Shown here in pieces: positions 54,249 through 61,876 of a stretch of 61,876 nucleotides of DNA. Within the stretch, counting starts at the first letter, position 1. Each line of letters starts with the position of its first letter. A program made the translations under genes and the position numbers. The notes under the pieces are model-generated. The model made no database searches. It was not told where the DNA came from and saw only the letters and a list, made by a program, of their open reading frames with translations. The DNA comes from Schlesneria sp. (lineage in GTDB: Bacteria > Planctomycetota > Planctomycetia > Planctomycetales > Planctomycetaceae), in the NCBI GenBank assembly GCA_028291515.1, contig JAQGHU010000016.1:1-61876 (forward strand), in the 5' to 3' direction.

Positions 54249-57200
54249 ATGGAAAACGATCATCGATTTACTCGTTGGATCCTCGCAATCCTTGGTGGCC
54301 TTGCAGTTGGCTACTGTGTCCTGGTTCTTGCCATTGTGGCCACGACTCCAGACCTACGCCTGCGGTTTCTATTGGTGGATAGCGTTGGTGGTGCCGTCGC
54401 ATCTCAGCCGTCGAACTTGCCAGGAATTGAGATCCAGCAGACACCGGGAATTAAGTGGAAGGGCCTGCAGGCTCCGCAACTTGGAGATCGCCTAGTGGCG
54501 ATGGATGGTCGGCCAGTTACAAACTTCTTGGACTTCGCGAAGGCGCAATTAGCATTGCGAAACCGTGGTGGATCGCCGCTTTACGGCGAAAAAGATCCTT
54601 TGGCCGCAGAAGCTCCTCTCGTTCAAGACGAAGAGGGGAATCGTTGGTTAAAAATTGAATACGTTCGCCCCGGCACTGACAAGCGATTGACGAGTTCTAT
54701 CAAGCTACAGTCCGTTCCTTCGGACGAAGTTGGGGTGACGCTACTTTGGTTCCTGCTGCAGTTGCTGATCTTTTCGGTCGGTGCGATCGCTTTCTGGAGT
54801 CGCCCGTTCGACGAATCCGCTCGCCGGTTCTTCGCGATGTGTACGGCGACATTGGGAGCGTTCGTCGGCGGTTTCCACTGGGCGATGATCGCAGGCAGTT
54901 TCTGGTTGACGCTGCCGTTTGCGGTATCGGGGATCTTGCTGCCGGCGGTCACGCTGCACTTCTTCCTCGGGTTCCCACGTTCCAAATTGCCCCTCACATC
55001 CTGGCGATTAGTGGTGAACTGGTTAGTGTTTGCCACTCCAGTCGCGGCAATCGTCTGTTTTTTGTGGGCTGAAGGGTTGATCTGGACTCTCAGCGGGCAA
55101 TCGGCTCGTTTTCCCCCTGAGCTGATTCTGACATGGCTGAATTACCTGCGTTATGGCGTGTATGTCTATTTGTGCGTCTCTGCGGTGTACTTCCTGGCAA
55201 CGATCGCATCATTGACTCACAGCCTGTTCACGACTCGCAATCCCGTCGAACTCAGCCAGGTGCGCTGGATCTTGTGGGCCGGAGTCGGTGCCGCGATGTG
55301 CATCGGCTATGCCCTGGTGCTCGCGGCCTTTTCTCGAACCGATTTCGCGCTGGGCGGCGCACGCTATCCGATGTTCCTGGCCAGCCTGGTGTTCATGTTC
55401 GCGTATGCGATCGGCATCATTCGCTACAAGCTGATGCTGATCGACCAGATCATCAGCAAGGGGATGTGGTACTACGTTCTTAGCTATGGTGCCACGGGAA
55501 CAGTCGCTCTCAGCATCGCTGTCGGAACCCTGGCCGTGGCGGTTGGCAAAATGCCGACGGTCGAGCAGCCGAGCTGGATCATTGCTGGCATCGTGATGCT
55601 GGGAGTCATCCTGCTGATCTGGGTTCGCGATTCGTGGCAGCACTTCGTCGATCGGCGATTCTTTCGAGAGAAATACCAACTGGACAAGGCCCTGCAGCGG
55701 ATCCATCGCGATGCGGGTCGACTGACAGATGTTCAGTTTCTCTCGGAACGACTTTCGGTCACCTGCCGCGACGTACTGCAATCCAGCCGGATTGGTCTGT
55801 ACTTAAGCGACGGTCGTCCCAATGGATTCCGACTCACTGCAGCGGGTGGTCAGTCGGCGGGAATGCCGATGCAGTTGTCGTTGCCGGACGAATTCATCCA
55901 GGCGCTGGCTGATGATCCCACGTTGCAGCGTGTCACGCCGACGACGCGCGAAGGGATCTCGCCCGTACAGAATCTGCTACGACAATGGCACGCGGATCTC
56001 GTTCACGGCCTGGAAATCGATGGCAAGCTGGCGGGGCTGGTCGTGTTGGGGCCAAAAGAAAACGGCATGATGTACTCGGCCGAGGATCTGACGTTCCTGA
56101 CAGCGCTTGCTCAGATTACAGGGATCGCATTGCATTGTGCGAAGGTTCATCAAGACATCACACAACTAAACGAAGATCTGCGGTTGAAGACCGATCTGAT
56201 CGGTCGTCAACGGCAGCAGATCTCGATTCTGCAGGCCGAATTGGCGACGGTTGCCAGGCCAGATCAGACGAACACGCCGTCAGATCAATTCCGCCGCGAT
56301 GGCATCATCGGCCACAGTCCCGCACTCGAGGGGATCATGGACACCGTTCGCAAAGTGGCCGCTAGTGAAACCAGTGTGTTGCTGCGTGGCGAAAGCGGAA
56401 CGGGCAAAGAGCTGCTCGCCAAAGCCATTCACGACAACAGCGCACGGCACGACGGACCGTTGATCACTGTTCACTGCGCGGCTTTGTCCGCCGGACTGCT
56501 CGAGAGTGAACTGTTCGGGCACGAAAAAGGGGCGTTTACGGGCGCTCAGAGCGATAAGCAGGGGCGGTTTGAGCTGGCGAATGGCGGATCGCTGTTCCTC
56601 GACGAGATCGGCGATATCTCGCCCGAGACTCAGGTCAAGTTGTTACGTGTCCTGCAGCAACGTGAGTTTGAACGAGTCGGCGGGACGCAGACGATTCAAG
56701 TAGATGTCCGCTTGATTGCGGCCACGCACCAGAACCTGGAACGATTGATTGCGGACGGAAAGTTCCGCGAGGATCTTTACTATCGACTGAACGTGATCAG
56801 CGTCACGTTGCCGCCGCTGCGCGAGCGATCGGAAGACGTGCTGGAGTTGGCGGTGTACTTCCTGCGTCGAGCCGCATCGCGGGCCGGCAAGCGACTCGCC
56901 AAGTTTGAGGATGAGGCGATTGATATGCTGGCGCGTTACTCGTGGCCGGGCAATATCCGCGAACTGCAAAATGTGATTGAACGCGCTGTTGTGCTGGCCG
57001 AAGGTGAGACGATCACGACGACCGACTTGCCGATGGATCTGCAGAACGACACATTGCCCGAGCATCGTAAACCAATGTCAGACGCCTTCCTTCAGGCGAG
57101 TGACAGCGGTGACCCGCTGGTCGAACGTCAGGCCTTAATCGATGCTCTACAGAAATGCGGCGGCAATAAAGCTCGCGCAGCCCGACTGCTGGGGTTGGCT

Positions 57201-57287
57201 CGCAGCACGTATTTCAGCAAGCTGAAGAAGTTTGGTCTGGCGGATGCCGATGGTCTCGTGAGCCCGATTCGGCGAATCCCGCGCTGA
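54249..57287 (+). CDS. Membrane-bound sigma-54-dependent transcriptional activator with PDZ-like, multi-TM and GAF regions
   Basis: This 1012-residue protein begins with a membrane helix (about 8-30), then a PDZ-like segment (GLQAPQLGDRLVAMDGRPVTNFLDFAKAQL, about 70-100). About seven more helices follow (about 155-470), then a GAF-like region (about 500-650). The sigma-54-interacting AAA+ domain lies at about 690-925: GESGTGKE (Walker A), GAFTGA, FLDEIGD (Walker B). The C-terminal Fis-type HTH is about 965-1000 (GGNKARAARLLGLARSTYFSKLKKFGL). It senses something at or outside the membrane and activates sigma-54 promoters. I chose the ATG at 54249. The iterated motif just upstream may be its own binding site. 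Confidence 0.92.
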   Translation: MENDHRFTRWILAILGGLAVGYCVLVLAIVATTPDLRLRFLLVDSVGGAVASQPSNLPGIEIQQTPGIKWKGLQAPQLGDRLVAMDGRPVTNFLDFAKAQLALRNRGGSPLYGEKDPLAAEAPLVQDEEGNRWLKIEYVRPGTDKRLTSSIKLQSVPSDEVGVTLLWFLLQLLIFSVGAIAFWSRPFDESARRFFAMCTATLGAFVGGFHWAMIAGSFWLTLPFAVSGILLPAVTLHFFLGFPRSKLPLTSWRLVVNWLVFATPVAAIVCFLWAEGLIWTLSGQSARFPPELILTWLNYLRYGVYVYLCVSAVYFLATIASLTHSLFTTRNPVELSQVRWILWAGVGAAMCIGYALVLAAFSRTDFALGGARYPMFLASLVFMFAYAIGIIRYKLMLIDQIISKGMWYYVLSYGATGTVALSIAVGTLAVAVGKMPTVEQPSWIIAGIVMLGVILLIWVRDSWQHFVDRRFFREKYQLDKALQRIHRDAGRLTDVQFLSERLSVTCRDVLQSSRIGLYLSDGRPNGFRLTAAGGQSAGMPMQLSLPDEFIQALADDPTLQRVTPTTREGISPVQNLLRQWHADLVHGLEIDGKLAGLVVLGPKENGMMYSAEDLTFLTALAQITGIALHCAKVHQDITQLNEDLRLKTDLIGRQRQQISILQAELATVARPDQTNTPSDQFRRDGIIGHSPALEGIMDTVRKVAASETSVLLRGESGTGKELLAKAIHDNSARHDGPLITVHCAALSAGLLESELFGHEKGAFTGAQSDKQGRFELANGGSLFLDEIGDISPETQVKLLRVLQQREFERVGGTQTIQVDVRLIAATHQNLERLIADGKFREDLYYRLNVISVTLPPLRERSEDVLELAVYFLRRAASRAGKRLAKFEDEAIDMLARYSWPGNIRELQNVIERAVVLAEGETITTTDLPMDLQNDTLPEHRKPMSDAFLQASDSGDPLVERQALIDALQKCGGNKARAARLLGLARSTYFSKLKKFGLADADGLVSPIRRIPR

Positions 57288-57316
57288 AAGTATCTACACT
57301 GCTGTGGAGGCCACCG

Positions 57317-57730
57317 ATGGGACAGGACGGCGTGTTCACGATTCACGAGATCCATGACCATATGCTGACTGTGCGGCAGAAGGCCGTGTTGTCGCATCTG
57401 TTCGACGCTCACAAATACGATCTTCTCTTGAAGATCCTGTCGATGTCATACGGTTCGCCGCATCCGAAGGACCGACCCTATACGGCAGCAGATGGCGTGC
57501 TTGCTCACATCTTGCTGTCGGTTTTCAGCCACGTGAGCAGCATGAAGGAACGGCACGAGAACTGGGGTGTTTCCCCGGGCGAACAATCGTCATCGGGTGA
57601 ATGCTTTCTGAAGGTCTGGATCGAGACCGGAACGTGGGGCATTCCGGAGGCTGTTGCTAATGAATACCTGAGCGACAAATATGCGGACAAGGAATTCGTC
57701 GATTTCCTGGATCAGCGTGGAATCAAATAA
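57317..57730 (+). CDS. Small protein of unknown function
   Basis: This 137-residue protein starts at an ATG (57317) with GGAGG at the right spacing, 29 bp after the sigma-54 activator gene, so the two are probably co-transcribed. It is soluble and helical, with the segments FTIHEIHDHMLTVRQKAVLSH and EAVANEYLSDKYADKEFVDFL. I recognise no family. Its position suggests a partner or target of the activator. Confidence 0.7.
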   Translation: MGQDGVFTIHEIHDHMLTVRQKAVLSHLFDAHKYDLLLKILSMSYGSPHPKDRPYTAADGVLAHILLSVFSHVSSMKERHENWGVSPGEQSSSGECFLKVWIETGTWGIPEAVANEYLSDKYADKEFVDFLDQRGIK

Positions 57731-57827
57731 CGCTGAACTCTCGCTGACGGCCCGTCCTACCACGCGTCCCGTTGTCAGGGGTTCTCGATCAGTATTTCTG
57801 TCACCCAGTTGTTCGTCTTGCAGCCAA

Positions 57828-59267
57828 TCAATGCTTCTCTGCGAAGGCCCACAGGTGATTGGCGGTGCGAACATAAATCGTGTCGCCGACGATCGCTGGG
57901 GTCGCGCTCGTCTTTTCGTCGAGCTTGGGATTTTCAGCGACAACCTCAGGGCTCTCTGTTCCGGCTTTCAGCACTGTGAATGTACCATCGTCGAGTGACA
58001 CGACGTAGATATTGCCATTGGCGGAAACTGGCGACGCATAGTAGCGGCCATTCGCCACGGCCCGCTTTTGGACGTAGATTTCCCGGCCCGTCTTCGCATC
58101 GTAGGCAGTGCAGAGGCCTCCATCTTTCACCATGAAATACTGGCCATCAATCAGGATGGCACTGGGAACATAGGGCATTCCTTTCGTCTTCTTCCAGGCA
58201 ACGTGCGACTTCGTAATGTCACCGTGGCCGCCCGCCTTCACCGCAAAAACGGAATTCTTTCCAGCCGACATGTACTTGATGATGTCATCCCATTCTTGCC
58301 GAGTAAGTTGGCCATCCTTGTTGGTGTCGTTGCTGTCGAAAAAGCCCTTCAGAAATGTTTTCTCGCTTTCTTCACGAGAGACCTGGCCGTCCTTATTCAC
58401 ATCTCCTGACTCCAGAAGGTCATCGAATTTCGGGAACTTGAACTCAGTGTCCTCTGAATCACCGGGGGACCAACCGGAAAAGTAGAGCATTCCATCACCG
58501 ATAACGGGCGTCGTGCAGGTGGCCGACGGCATGCCGACGACGCTCCACTTCTCTTCCCCTGTTTGCAGGTCGTAGCTCACCATACGTCCGTAACCTCCGC
58601 AGACCACCTGCTTTCCCCCTTCGGTGTCCCACAGTGCTGGCGTGCAATAGCTGGTGGCGGGCGGTCGCTTCACTTCCCATTTTGGACGACCTGTCGCGAC
58701 ATCCAGCGCGATGATTTTTGGTGCATTCATTTCGTCGCGCTGAAGAACCACGATTCCGTCGACGAGTATTGGTGAGACGCCCGTACCAAAGTCCGCGGCC
58801 GTTTTTGCCATCGGCAAGTCGTATTTCCAGAGTTCTTTTCCAGTGAGGTCGTAGGCAAAAAGGCCACAAGACCCGAAATACGCGACGACGGTCTTACCAT
58901 TGGTTGCCACAGAGGATGCGGCCGGGCTTCCCTCAGTCTTGTGGTACGCTTCGATCGCCTTGGCAGGAGCTTCGGCCCGCCAGAGTTCCTGACCACTTAC
59001 GATGGAATAGGCAATGGTGAAGAGTTTGCCTTCATCATAGGCCGTGAGGAAGAGTTTATCGCCGACGATGACTGGAGATGACGCACCGGGAGGTACCGGC
59101 ACCTTCCATTTCACATTTTTCTCCGGTCCGAACGTGATCGGGGGCTTTGACCCAGCAGCAATCCCCGATCCATTCGGACCACGAAACTGAGGCCATTCGG
59201 GGACCTCTGCAGCACCAACGGAACAAGCGAAGCTCAAGCAAGTTGTAATCAAAATACGATGTATCAT
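57828..59267 (-). CDS. Secreted PQQ-like beta-propeller protein with EF-hand insertion
   Basis: This 479-residue protein has a signal peptide (cleavage near GAAEV, residue 20) and WD-like PQQ propeller repeats with repeated GDKLF and SGQELWRAE type blades. Two EF-hand loops (DVNKDGQVSREE and DTNKDGQLTRQE, about 285-330) are inserted between blades and should bind calcium. Proteins like this are abundant in planctomycetes. I cannot assign an enzyme activity, and PQQ binding is not shown. It converges with the preceding gene 97 bp away. Confidence 0.88.
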   Translation of the reverse strand: MIHRILITTCLSFACSVGAAEVPEWPQFRGPNGSGIAAGSKPPITFGPEKNVKWKVPVPPGASSPVIVGDKLFLTAYDEGKLFTIAYSIVSGQELWRAEAPAKAIEAYHKTEGSPAASSVATNGKTVVAYFGSCGLFAYDLTGKELWKYDLPMAKTAADFGTGVSPILVDGIVVLQRDEMNAPKIIALDVATGRPKWEVKRPPATSYCTPALWDTEGGKQVVCGGYGRMVSYDLQTGEEKWSVVGMPSATCTTPVIGDGMLYFSGWSPGDSEDTEFKFPKFDDLLESGDVNKDGQVSREESEKTFLKGFFDSNDTNKDGQLTRQEWDDIIKYMSAGKNSVFAVKAGGHGDITKSHVAWKKTKGMPYVPSAILIDGQYFMVKDGGLCTAYDAKTGREIYVQKRAVANGRYYASPVSANGNIYVVSLDDGTFTVLKAGTESPEVVAENPKLDEKTSATPAIVGDTIYVRTANHLWAFAEKH

Positions 59268-59412
59268 TCACAGTCCTTCAGAAACAGAAGCGATGAGGTT
59301 CGAGCGCCCATCAATTTAGACAGATGCGAACGAGGAACGGTCTCGCACTCAGCCCATAGTAGATGCTGGCTTCGTTTTGACAACGCTTATTCACGAGTTC
59401 TTGATACTTCTG

Positions 59413-59438
59413 TCATTCCCTCGCAGGCGGGAATCCAG
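59413..59438. repeat. Single copy of the 26-bp repeat arm
   Basis: It matches the left arm of the element at 32046-32165 with only minor changes (tcattccctcgcaggcgggaatccag type). A more degenerate copy in the same direction lies near 59519-59545. It lies in the 303-bp region between the PQQ/EF-hand gene and the radical SAM gene. Confidence 0.7.
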
Positions 59439-59570
59439 TGCGTTGATGGGTGATGTCGATTCCGCAACGAATCTCGTCTGATTCCAGGCACTAGCGATGA
59501 TCTTGGTGCTCAAGGACGGGATTGCCTCGTGCGCGGGAATCACCCGGGGAAACAGAATCACGGACAACTG

Positions 59571-61151
59571 CTAAGGTTGAACCTCGTTGACCAATCCCAG
59601 TCGACGACTCTGTCGTTTTGGCGACGTTGATTCTGCGGGGGACTTCGCAAGGTCGTTGACTTCGGCAGCGAACGGACGCAAACAGGCGGGTTTGTCGCTG
59701 CGGCCGCCGCGTTGGTAGTCTCGCCACAAGGTCGGTCCCACGATTGTGGCAGCCAGTCCTACTGCTTGTGTCAGATATTGGAACATCAACTCGACCAGGC
59801 GACTGAGTGAAATACCGTGCAATTGGCCTTCACTGCGGTACAACCAGTTTGAGAGTTTGCGAAATTCTGCGAACGGAGAGGAGGGCTTGGAGTCTACAGC
59901 GTCCCAAAGCAGCTTTGTTGATTCGACGAAGTTACCACTGTTGGCGATCGTATCCCAGTATTTGGCGAACCGCCGCAACTCTTGGACGGTGTTGAAGTCC
60001 ATCAAACTGGTTCGCAGGATTTCGTAGGGCGGGTGGGGGCTATAGACCATGCCCCAGGTTTGATCGTGGCGAATGATGGGCGTCCCCCGCAATCGCTTCA
60101 AAATTCCGACTTGAATCTCATGCGGTGCCAGTCGCACGAGTTGATCGAATCCGCGTGCGAAACTCTCCAGCGACTCGCCGGGCAGTCCGACAATTAGGTC
60201 TGCGTGGACATGGACAGAGGTGTTGCCTCGTAGCCAAGTCAAGTTTTGGTCAACCAGAGCGTTGTCTTGCTTGCGACTGATGAGATCCGAAACATCGTCA
60301 TTGAATGTTTGGATACCGACCTCAAACTGCAGCGAGCCGGCTGGAAAGCGGGCAATGATTTCTTTCAGCGCATCCGGCAGTCGATCGGGGATCAACTCGA
60401 AGTGCAGAAACAGTCCGGGTTGATAGCGTTCCAGGAAGAATTCAAGGATCGCTCGGCTGACGCGAATGTTCAGGTTGAAGGTTCGGTCGACGAATTTGAA
60501 CTGCTTCACGCCGCGCACGAGCAATCGGTTCATCGCATCGAGAAACGGTTCGAGTGAGAATTGCCGGACGGGGATATCGAGAGCTGACAGGCAGAACTCG
60601 CAAGTGAACGGGCAACCTCGCGATGCCTCGACATAAATCACCCGATGCGCAACATCAGCATCTGAATAAAGTTCGTAGGGAAGCGAGAGTCTATTGAGGT
60701 CCGGGACTGGCGAATGGATGATTCGCGGGCCCAAGATTGTTCCGACAGGAGCCGTTTCGGTCGGTGCAAGGTGCTCGCGGCAGAATTCTGCGAACGCGAG
60801 ATCGGCTTCCCCCGTGATGATGACGTCAGCCAACTGAATGATGGCCTGCTGGTCCGTCTCGTAGCTGACTTCAGGGCCGCCGAGAACGACTGTGACTTCG
60901 GGGGCCACTCGCTTGAGATCGGCGACCAATCGCGTGGTCTCGTCGACGTTCCAGATATAGACGCCGAGTCCGACGATGCGGGGCGCCTGCGACAGGATCG
61001 CATCGAGGATCTCCAGCGTCGGCTGGTTGATCGTGAACTCCAGCAGCTTCGTTTCGTCTCGCAGTTCGCCCATGTTCGCCTGCAGATAGCGCAGTCCGAA
61101 CGCGCAATGGTGATAGCGAGCATTCAGGGTAGCGAGGACGATCGATGGCAT
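59571..61151 (-). CDS. Cobalamin-binding radical SAM enzyme (DUF4080-type C-terminus)
   Basis: This 526-residue protein starts at the ATG at 61151 (an earlier ATG at 61199 would add 16 residues). A B12-binding Rossmann domain (about 1-150: [37 protein letters not shown]) precedes a radical SAM domain with the CxxxCxxC cluster motif CPFTCEFC (about 195-202) and RGTPIIRH further on. The C-terminal 150 residues match the DUF4080 layout. It probably methylates or rearranges a substrate using SAM and cobalamin. The substrate is unknown. Confidence 0.9.
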   Translation of the reverse strand: MPSIVLATLNARYHHCAFGLRYLQANMGELRDETKLLEFTINQPTLEILDAILSQAPRIVGLGVYIWNVDETTRLVADLKRVAPEVTVVLGGPEVSYETDQQAIIQLADVIITGEADLAFAEFCREHLAPTETAPVGTILGPRIIHSPVPDLNRLSLPYELYSDADVAHRVIYVEASRGCPFTCEFCLSALDIPVRQFSLEPFLDAMNRLLVRGVKQFKFVDRTFNLNIRVSRAILEFFLERYQPGLFLHFELIPDRLPDALKEIIARFPAGSLQFEVGIQTFNDDVSDLISRKQDNALVDQNLTWLRGNTSVHVHADLIVGLPGESLESFARGFDQLVRLAPHEIQVGILKRLRGTPIIRHDQTWGMVYSPHPPYEILRTSLMDFNTVQELRRFAKYWDTIANSGNFVESTKLLWDAVDSKPSSPFAEFRKLSNWLYRSEGQLHGISLSRLVELMFQYLTQAVGLAATIVGPTLWRDYQRGGRSDKPACLRPFAAEVNDLAKSPAESTSPKRQSRRLGLVNEVQP

Positions 61152-61876
61152 GGCGAGTTCGATGATTGGCCGGAGGTTCTGTGTGAAGAATGATAGCACC
61201 GCGACACAGCGATCACATCAGAACGACCTGACATTGTGGTGGTTACAGCATTATTCAACGTGGAGGCATCGTAAGCCTTGGCGTGGTCTTTGCGATTGAC
61301 CGAAATATGGCATCGGCCTACTTTGATGGCCGGTTCATTCACGAGACCGGGATTCAAGGAAGAATTCGATGGCCTATCACACGACTCTTGTTGCGCTCAC
61401 GGCATTGCTCTGCGCAGTTTGCCAGGCTGACGAAGACTTCGATATTCCTGTGGCGGCGTGGGAAATATCCTGTTGATGCGACAGTTGGCTGAATCGACGT
61501 GCGTCATCACGGTCAGGGATTCTTATGTGCTATCGTTTTGTTGCGAGTGTATGACACTGTCATGGGATCCGTCGATCAATCTGAAGTCCCCCGGGGACGA
61601 CAGATATTCTTCAACACGCAACAACCACAATCACCATCGAACGCCTCGGTATTTGCAGCCCTCGACAAAGCCGTCTCTTCGGGACAAATGTCACAACGCG
61701 CCCGTCAATCCCAATCAAACAATTCCGCCTAAAACAAGGCGTTTTTCTTAGCGTTACCATTCTCGAATGAATTCTCAAAGAACACGAAACACCATCTTGA
61801 CCGTCACACAATTGTTGGCAGAATGAGCCGCTGAGGAATGGTCATCAAGGAGGAGATGGTGCAGTCACCGCGCGAG
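61152..61876. other. Right-edge region with no supported long gene
   Basis: Most of these 725 bp carry no protein-like frame. A short secreted-looking frame is listed separately. At the right edge AAGGAGG (61847-61853) precedes an ATG (61856) and a GTG (61859), which could begin a gene that continues outside the window. Too little is visible to name it. Confidence 0.4.
61369..61476 (+). CDS. Possible short secreted peptide or broken gene start
   Basis: A 35-codon frame starts at the ATG at 61369 with AAGGAAG upstream. It begins with a typical signal peptide (hydrophobic run ending near residue 20 at QADED) and stops soon after. It could be a small secreted peptide, or the 5' remnant of a gene broken by a frameshift or stop. 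No good continuation in another frame was found. Confidence 0.3.
   Translation: MAYHTTLVALTALLCAVCQADEDFDIPVAAWEISC

Noticed and set aside
61611-61811. Minus-strand frame near the right edge
   Set aside because: No SD and no domain; looks non-coding.
61856-61876. Possible gene start after AAGGAGG at the right edge
   Set aside because: Only seven codons are visible, so no gene can be supported.

Overview
The window looks like a chromosomal segment of a planctomycete, probably Planctomycetales, at moderate GC by eye. The evidence is the gene types: ECF sigma factors paired with zinc-finger or kinase partners, a Ser/Thr kinase carrying WD40 repeats, a kinase with a formylglycine-generating-enzyme-like (FGE-like) tail, N-terminal zinc-ribbon membrane proteins, a planctomycete-type cytochrome c beside a Tat metallophosphoesterase, a PQQ-like propeller with EF-hands, and a dual-FHA ABCG-type transporter. 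I cannot name the species. I saw no rRNA, tRNA, CRISPR array, transposase or phage gene.

Layout. 0.7-6.8 kb: O-methyltransferase, cytochrome c and metallophosphoesterase pair, ECF sigma/anti-sigma pair, small membrane genes of uncertain status, and a second methyltransferase. 6.8-18.6 kb: SWIM zinc-finger protein, trypsin-like protease with a large periplasmic part, dual-FHA ABC exporter, a secreted protein with three copies of a Glu/His-rich repeat, and a kinase-FGE fusion. 19-24 kb: orphan efflux adaptor, then an operon of ECF sigma factor, zinc-finger-kinase-WD40 receptor and GNAT acetyltransferase. 24-29.5 kb: lipoprotein, RuvX, an unknown protein, a Bfd-like ferredoxin and two paralogous zinc-ribbon/secretin-N-like membrane proteins. 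29.8-37.4 kb: SulP transporter fused to carbonic anhydrase, a ligase-associated-type exonuclease, bifunctional PutA, and a divergent PAS-AraC regulator that probably controls it.

37.4-45.8 kb is a flagellar block. fliK-flgD-flgE run leftward and fliH-fliI-fliJ-motE-like run rightward from a shared 112-bp divergent region. A cluster of GGCC palindromes sits between fliI and fliJ. 46-57.7 kb: an LRR membrane protein, a coupled pair of unknown proteins, an orphan ExbB-type channel, a beta-ketoacyl synthase, a QueD-like enzyme, and a large membrane-bound sigma-54 activator preceded by several copies of a TTCGGCGCT motif. 57.8-61.9 kb: PQQ/EF-hand protein, a cobalamin-binding radical SAM enzyme, and a mostly non-coding right edge.

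The most unusual elements are the triple-repeat secreted protein between phospho-signalling genes, the one-polypeptide zinc finger-kinase-WD40 partner of a sigma factor, the two zinc-ribbon/secretin-N-like paralogues, the PDZ/multi-TM/GAF sigma-54 activator with its iterated upstream motif, and three families of intergenic palindromic repeats. I found no set of genes that I can confidently call a new defence or metabolic system.
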